DNA of 64,000 nucleotides. It comes from Chitinimonas sp036961565 (GTDB lineage Bacteria > Pseudomonadota > Gammaproteobacteria > Burkholderiales > Chitinimonadaceae). The position numbers and the translations under genes were made by a program. Of the stretch, positions 62,341 to 64,000 are shown piece by piece. Each line of letters opens with the position of its first letter. Positions within the stretch are counted from its first letter, which is position 1. The stretch is from positions 170,126 through 234,125 of the forward strand of contig NZ_JBAMDD010000008.1 in NCBI RefSeq assembly GCF_036961565.1, read 5' to 3'. Below the pieces are notes generated by a model. That model did no database searches and was not told the origin of the DNA. It saw only the letters and a program-made list of their open reading frames with translations.

Positions 62341-62734
62341 GATGTGCAATTCCAGTTTCAAGTTTTTCGCTCTTTTCATCTGCAGCTGATTTTCTGTTTT
62401 TGCTTCGGTTTTCTTATTAGTATTGCTGCAGCGCTTTCCGCTGCGGTTGAAATTTCAGTGTTCTGGTTGGCGTGGGCACAGTTTCCCGGTGGCTGAATTG
62501 GAAACGCTGTCTCAGCAACGCATCAGCTTCAACGCGTTTGCCACCGGTTCGTGACACTTGGCTTGCGGGCGTAGTAATTTATATGCAGTTTCGTCGCAGT
62601 TCTGGTTCAATGCAGTGAACCGCTGTGTTTTTAATCCGGTTAGGTGCTATTCCAGCAGTGCGGCACGCCTAACCTTTCGCTCAAGCGGACCGCCCAAAGC
62701 TGCGCTTTGTTCGTCCGCTTAGCTCCAACGTTAG
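62335..62734 (+). other. Cassette 1: no ORF recognised
   Basis: About 330 bp lie between the left core and the attC, with no ORF of 60 codons or more on either strand. The sequence is T-rich on the plus strand, with hairpin potential (GCAGCGCTTTCCGCTGC near 62425; ACCGCTGTG near 62619). It may carry a small RNA, a promoter or a decayed gene. Confidence 0.6.
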
Positions 62735-62736
62735 CC
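62667..62736 (+). repeat. attC site of cassette 1 (70 bp)
   Basis: R'' GCCTAAC (62667-62673) and R' GTTAGCC (62730-62736) enclose an imperfect palindrome: GCTCAAGCGGAC against GTCCGCTTAGC with one unpaired base, around a CCCAAAGC..GCTTTG stem. Short attC of the compact type. Confidence 0.85.
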
Positions 62737-62740
62737 CTTT

Positions 62741-63091
62741 ATGAATCTTCAGCATTCCGCAGCTATTGAGATATGCAAGCGCTTCGATGTAGAAGCGGAA
62801 TTTCCCTTGCCTCAAGAGAAAATTGGCATCGCACTTGAAACCTTAGATTTGCTGCCACTTAATGCATTGCGCCTTCAAGCTGAGCATGGCACTTGTGGAT
62901 GGTATGTATGGGGTGGCGAGGCACTTTCCAGTGATCCGCATTTCTTCCAGCCACTACATGTTTCTCATTTGAACGAGTATGCAGCTGATATTCAGAAATA
63001 TTTAGGATTGCCGCCAGGCTGGCGTGTACTACTAGCACCAAACTATGAGGATGTGTGGTTTGACCAGTCACTTCTTAACACAGCGGGCTAA
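62741..63091 (+). CDS. Cassette 2: DUF2185/Imm33-like protein
   Basis: The 116-residue protein ends with a CGWYVWGGE...FFQPLHVSHL...YLGLPPGWRVLLA..YEDVWFD series. I recognise this series as the DUF2185/Imm33-type domain that recurs in integron cassettes and polymorphic-toxin immunity loci. A protective (immunity) role is therefore plausible but unproven. The ATG lies 4 bp after the attC with no ribosome binding site, as usual for cassette genes; the stop lies within the first bases of its own attC. Confidence 0.7.
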   Translation: MNLQHSAAIEICKRFDVEAEFPLPQEKIGIALETLDLLPLNALRLQAEHGTCGWYVWGGEALSSDPHFFQPLHVSHLNEYAADIQKYLGLPPGWRVLLAPNYEDVWFDQSLLNTAG

Positions 63092-63181
63092 CCTTTCAGT
63101 CAACCTGACTGCCCAAAGCTGCGCTTTGGGTTCCCTCCGCTGCTACGCAGCTCCGGCTGCCAGCTACTTCCAACGTTAGGT
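63086..63181 (+). repeat. attC site of cassette 2 (96 bp)
   Basis: R'' GGCTAAC (63086-63092) and R' GTTAGGT (63175-63181). The interior GCCCAAAGCTGCGCTTTGGG and CGCTGCTACGCAGC palindromes are nearly identical to those of the third attC, showing a common array family. Confidence 0.85.
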
Positions 63182-63187
63182 TTTCTG

Positions 63188-63523
63188 ATGCCCTACTTGA
63201 GCAATCGCCAACTAAAAAAGCTGCATAAATATTGGCTGCACCTTGGTGTGGTTGACGCCAGTCTGCGTTCATACTGGAGAGCGAAATTGTTCGCCAGTTC
63301 ACGCGGCGAGATATTTCACATCGATAGAAACCATCTCATTGAAATCGACTCTCGCACTGCGAAGGCAATTCAGAAATACAAATTACAATTCTCAGTGCGC
63401 GTAGCAGATCCAAGTGAGGCCGAACCCTGGCTATCTGAGAATGGAAATATTCTGTTTGTTTTCTGGGCAAGCAATTTCCCTTCGGTCAGAATTTTTAGCG
63501 GAAACAATCCTGATGTTGTTTAA
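63188..63523 (+). CDS. Cassette 3: protein of unknown function
   Basis: The 111-residue basic protein (rich in Lys/Arg in the first half, hydrophobic near the end with NILFVFWASNFPS) has no recognised family. It starts 6 bp after the attC crossover and ends just before its own attC, so the cassette is compact. AT-rich composition sets it apart from the chromosome. Confidence 0.65.
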   Translation: MPYLSNRQLKKLHKYWLHLGVVDASLRSYWRAKLFASSRGEIFHIDRNHLIEIDSRTAKAIQKYKLQFSVRVADPSEAEPWLSENGNILFVFWASNFPSVRIFSGNNPDVV

Positions 63524-63529
63524 CCAAAA

Positions 63530-63625
63530 ACCTAACCTTTCGGTCAACGTGACAGCCCAAAGCTACGCTTTGGGTTCCCTCCGCTGCTTCGCAGCTCCGG
63601 CTGCACGTTACCTCCAACGTTAGGC
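63530..63625 (+). repeat. attC site of cassette 3 (96 bp)
   Basis: R'' ACCTAAC (63530-63536) and R' GTTAGGC (63619-63625), with internal GCCCAAAGCTACGCTTTGGG and CGCTGCTTCGCAGC stems. It differs from the cassette 2 attC at only a few positions. Confidence 0.85.
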
Positions 63626-63632
63626 CTCATCA

Positions 63633-63719
63633 TGGCTGGCACCCAGCCGCTCGAAGAACTTGAGCAACATTGGAAGCTCACTGATGTGAAGCTTTGCGCG
63701 GCTGAAGAGCTAGGCTGAG
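63633..63719 (+). CDS. Possible truncated cassette 4 ORF (28 codons)
   Basis: An ATG 7 bp after the attC opens a 28-residue frame (MAGTQPLEELEQHWKLTDV...). The position matches a cassette gene, but the frame stops after 28 codons, so it is either a remnant broken by a frameshift or not a gene. Confidence 0.3.
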
Positions 63720-64000
63720 CAGCAGCAATTATATGCAGCTGCAGTAGCACGCTACTACAGCGCGCTTCGCCTTCGTCCGCAGACAGGTGAAATCAAACCG
63801 TGATGTCAGGATTTAAGGCTACAACAGCCAGTTCGCGCGGTCGGCAAGAGCGGCCGCAATGGCCGAATTGCAGACAAAAGGCTTCCTGTCAGGCCCCGAG
63901 TGGCCTGCGCACAAGTCATCAGCGATGTGATCACGAATAATCGGAACGGGCGATCATGTCCGCCAGAATCCGCAGCTTAGCGCTGCGTTCGCGCCCCCAG
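63720..64000. other. End of window after the cassette array, nothing recognised
   Basis: No attC, gene or clear regulatory site was seen in the last 281 bases. GTGATCACG and CGATCATG near 63926-63958 recall the GATC-rich stretch before the array (61957-62015). Confidence 0.4.

Larger units (their letters stand above)
62335..63625 (+). mobile_element. Integron gene-cassette array (three attC sites, at least three complete cassettes)
   Basis: Three attC sites separate short AT-rich genes, all on one strand, starting a few bases after each attC. For each cassette the R'' box is the exact complement of the sequence at the cassette's own left end: GCCTAAC with GTTAGGC, GGCTAAC with GTTAGCC, ACCTAAC with GTTAGGT. 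This is the signature of cassettes inserted by an integron integrase. No integrase gene is present in the window, so this is either the distal part of an integron or a cluster of attC sites lacking integrase. A fourth cassette begins at 63620 and runs out of the recognisable array. Confidence 0.9.

Noticed and set aside
1..64000. CRISPR arrays, tRNA and rRNA genes
   Set aside because: No regularly spaced repeats and no cloverleaf or rRNA-like sequence recognised while reading; a covariance-model scan would be decisive.

Overview
The window reads as chromosomal DNA of a free-living, GC-rich Gram-negative bacterium, most likely a betaproteobacterium. Supporting signs are the LysR and MarR/AraC regulators, the periplasmic binding proteins, a bactofilin, HD-GYP and hybrid-kinase signalling, and a Hyp operon in the lhpABFE-C-G order known from Pseudomonas. 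Assignment to a genus is not possible from the sequence alone. Core-like regions are clearly GC-rich. The prophage/toxin patch at about 3-5.5 kb and the integron patch at about 62-64 kb look much richer in AT. No tRNA, rRNA or CRISPR array was seen.

Layout. 1-3.0 kb: the end of a large secreted protein, then (minus strand) yqhA, a small Sel1-repeat gene and a YkgJ-type Cys-cluster gene. 3.4-7.7 kb: a decayed prophage segment on the minus strand (holin, SAR endolysin, membrane lysis-type protein, TerS, truncated TerL). The TerL stump is fused in frame to unrelated sequence and followed by a nucleotidyltransferase-like toxin candidate and a putative immunity gene. 8-10.3 kb: a periplasmic binding protein, a phage-like gene and a divergent CI/S24 repressor. 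10.3-18 kb: GNAT, secreted subtilase, a two-gene repair operon (FAN1-like VRR-NUC and a nuclease-helicase of the Rad3/DinG type, each broken by one extra C), and a histidine phosphatase. 18.1-18.4 kb: a 302-bp MITE with 27-bp terminal inverted repeats. 18.5-26.5 kb: methyltransferases, hydrolase, GNAT, MFS/LysR pair, HD hydrolase and alpha carbonic anhydrase. 26.5-30.6 kb: a second phage-like island, with a promoter carrying CGTAC sites like those at the CI repressor, a small gene, a 910-residue phage-protein/nuclease polymorphic toxin and a YezG-like immunity gene. 31-34 kb: three exported proteins of unknown function, two of them tandem paralogues. 34-44.3 kb: trans-4-hydroxy-L-proline catabolism with its PAS-AraC regulator, a binding protein and Xaa-Pro aminopeptidase. 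44.5-49.5 kb: sphingomyelinase-like exoenzyme, helical exported protein, an unknown basic protein, DUF1398 and an autoregulated MarR. 49.7-57.3 kb: a three-gene two-component/c-di-GMP cluster. 57.5-62 kb: RibD/DHFR-like, AraC-GyrI, bactofilin, RidA and LysR. 62.3-63.7 kb: an array of gene cassettes with three attC sites and no integrase in view.

How the genes work together. The Hyp operon converts trans-4-hydroxy-L-proline through the cis-D epimer, a pyrroline carboxylate and alpha-ketoglutarate semialdehyde to 2-oxoglutarate. The adjacent aminopeptidase P could supply Pro/Hyp from peptides. The strongest candidates for something new are: the two toxin-immunity modules carried by prophage debris and apparently linked by one repressor; an intragenic terminator at the start of the large toxin gene; the doubly frameshifted FAN1/Rad3 repair operon; a 13-bp duplication that removes a stop codon and fuses a Sel1 gene to yqhA; and the cassette array, including a cassette without an evident ORF.
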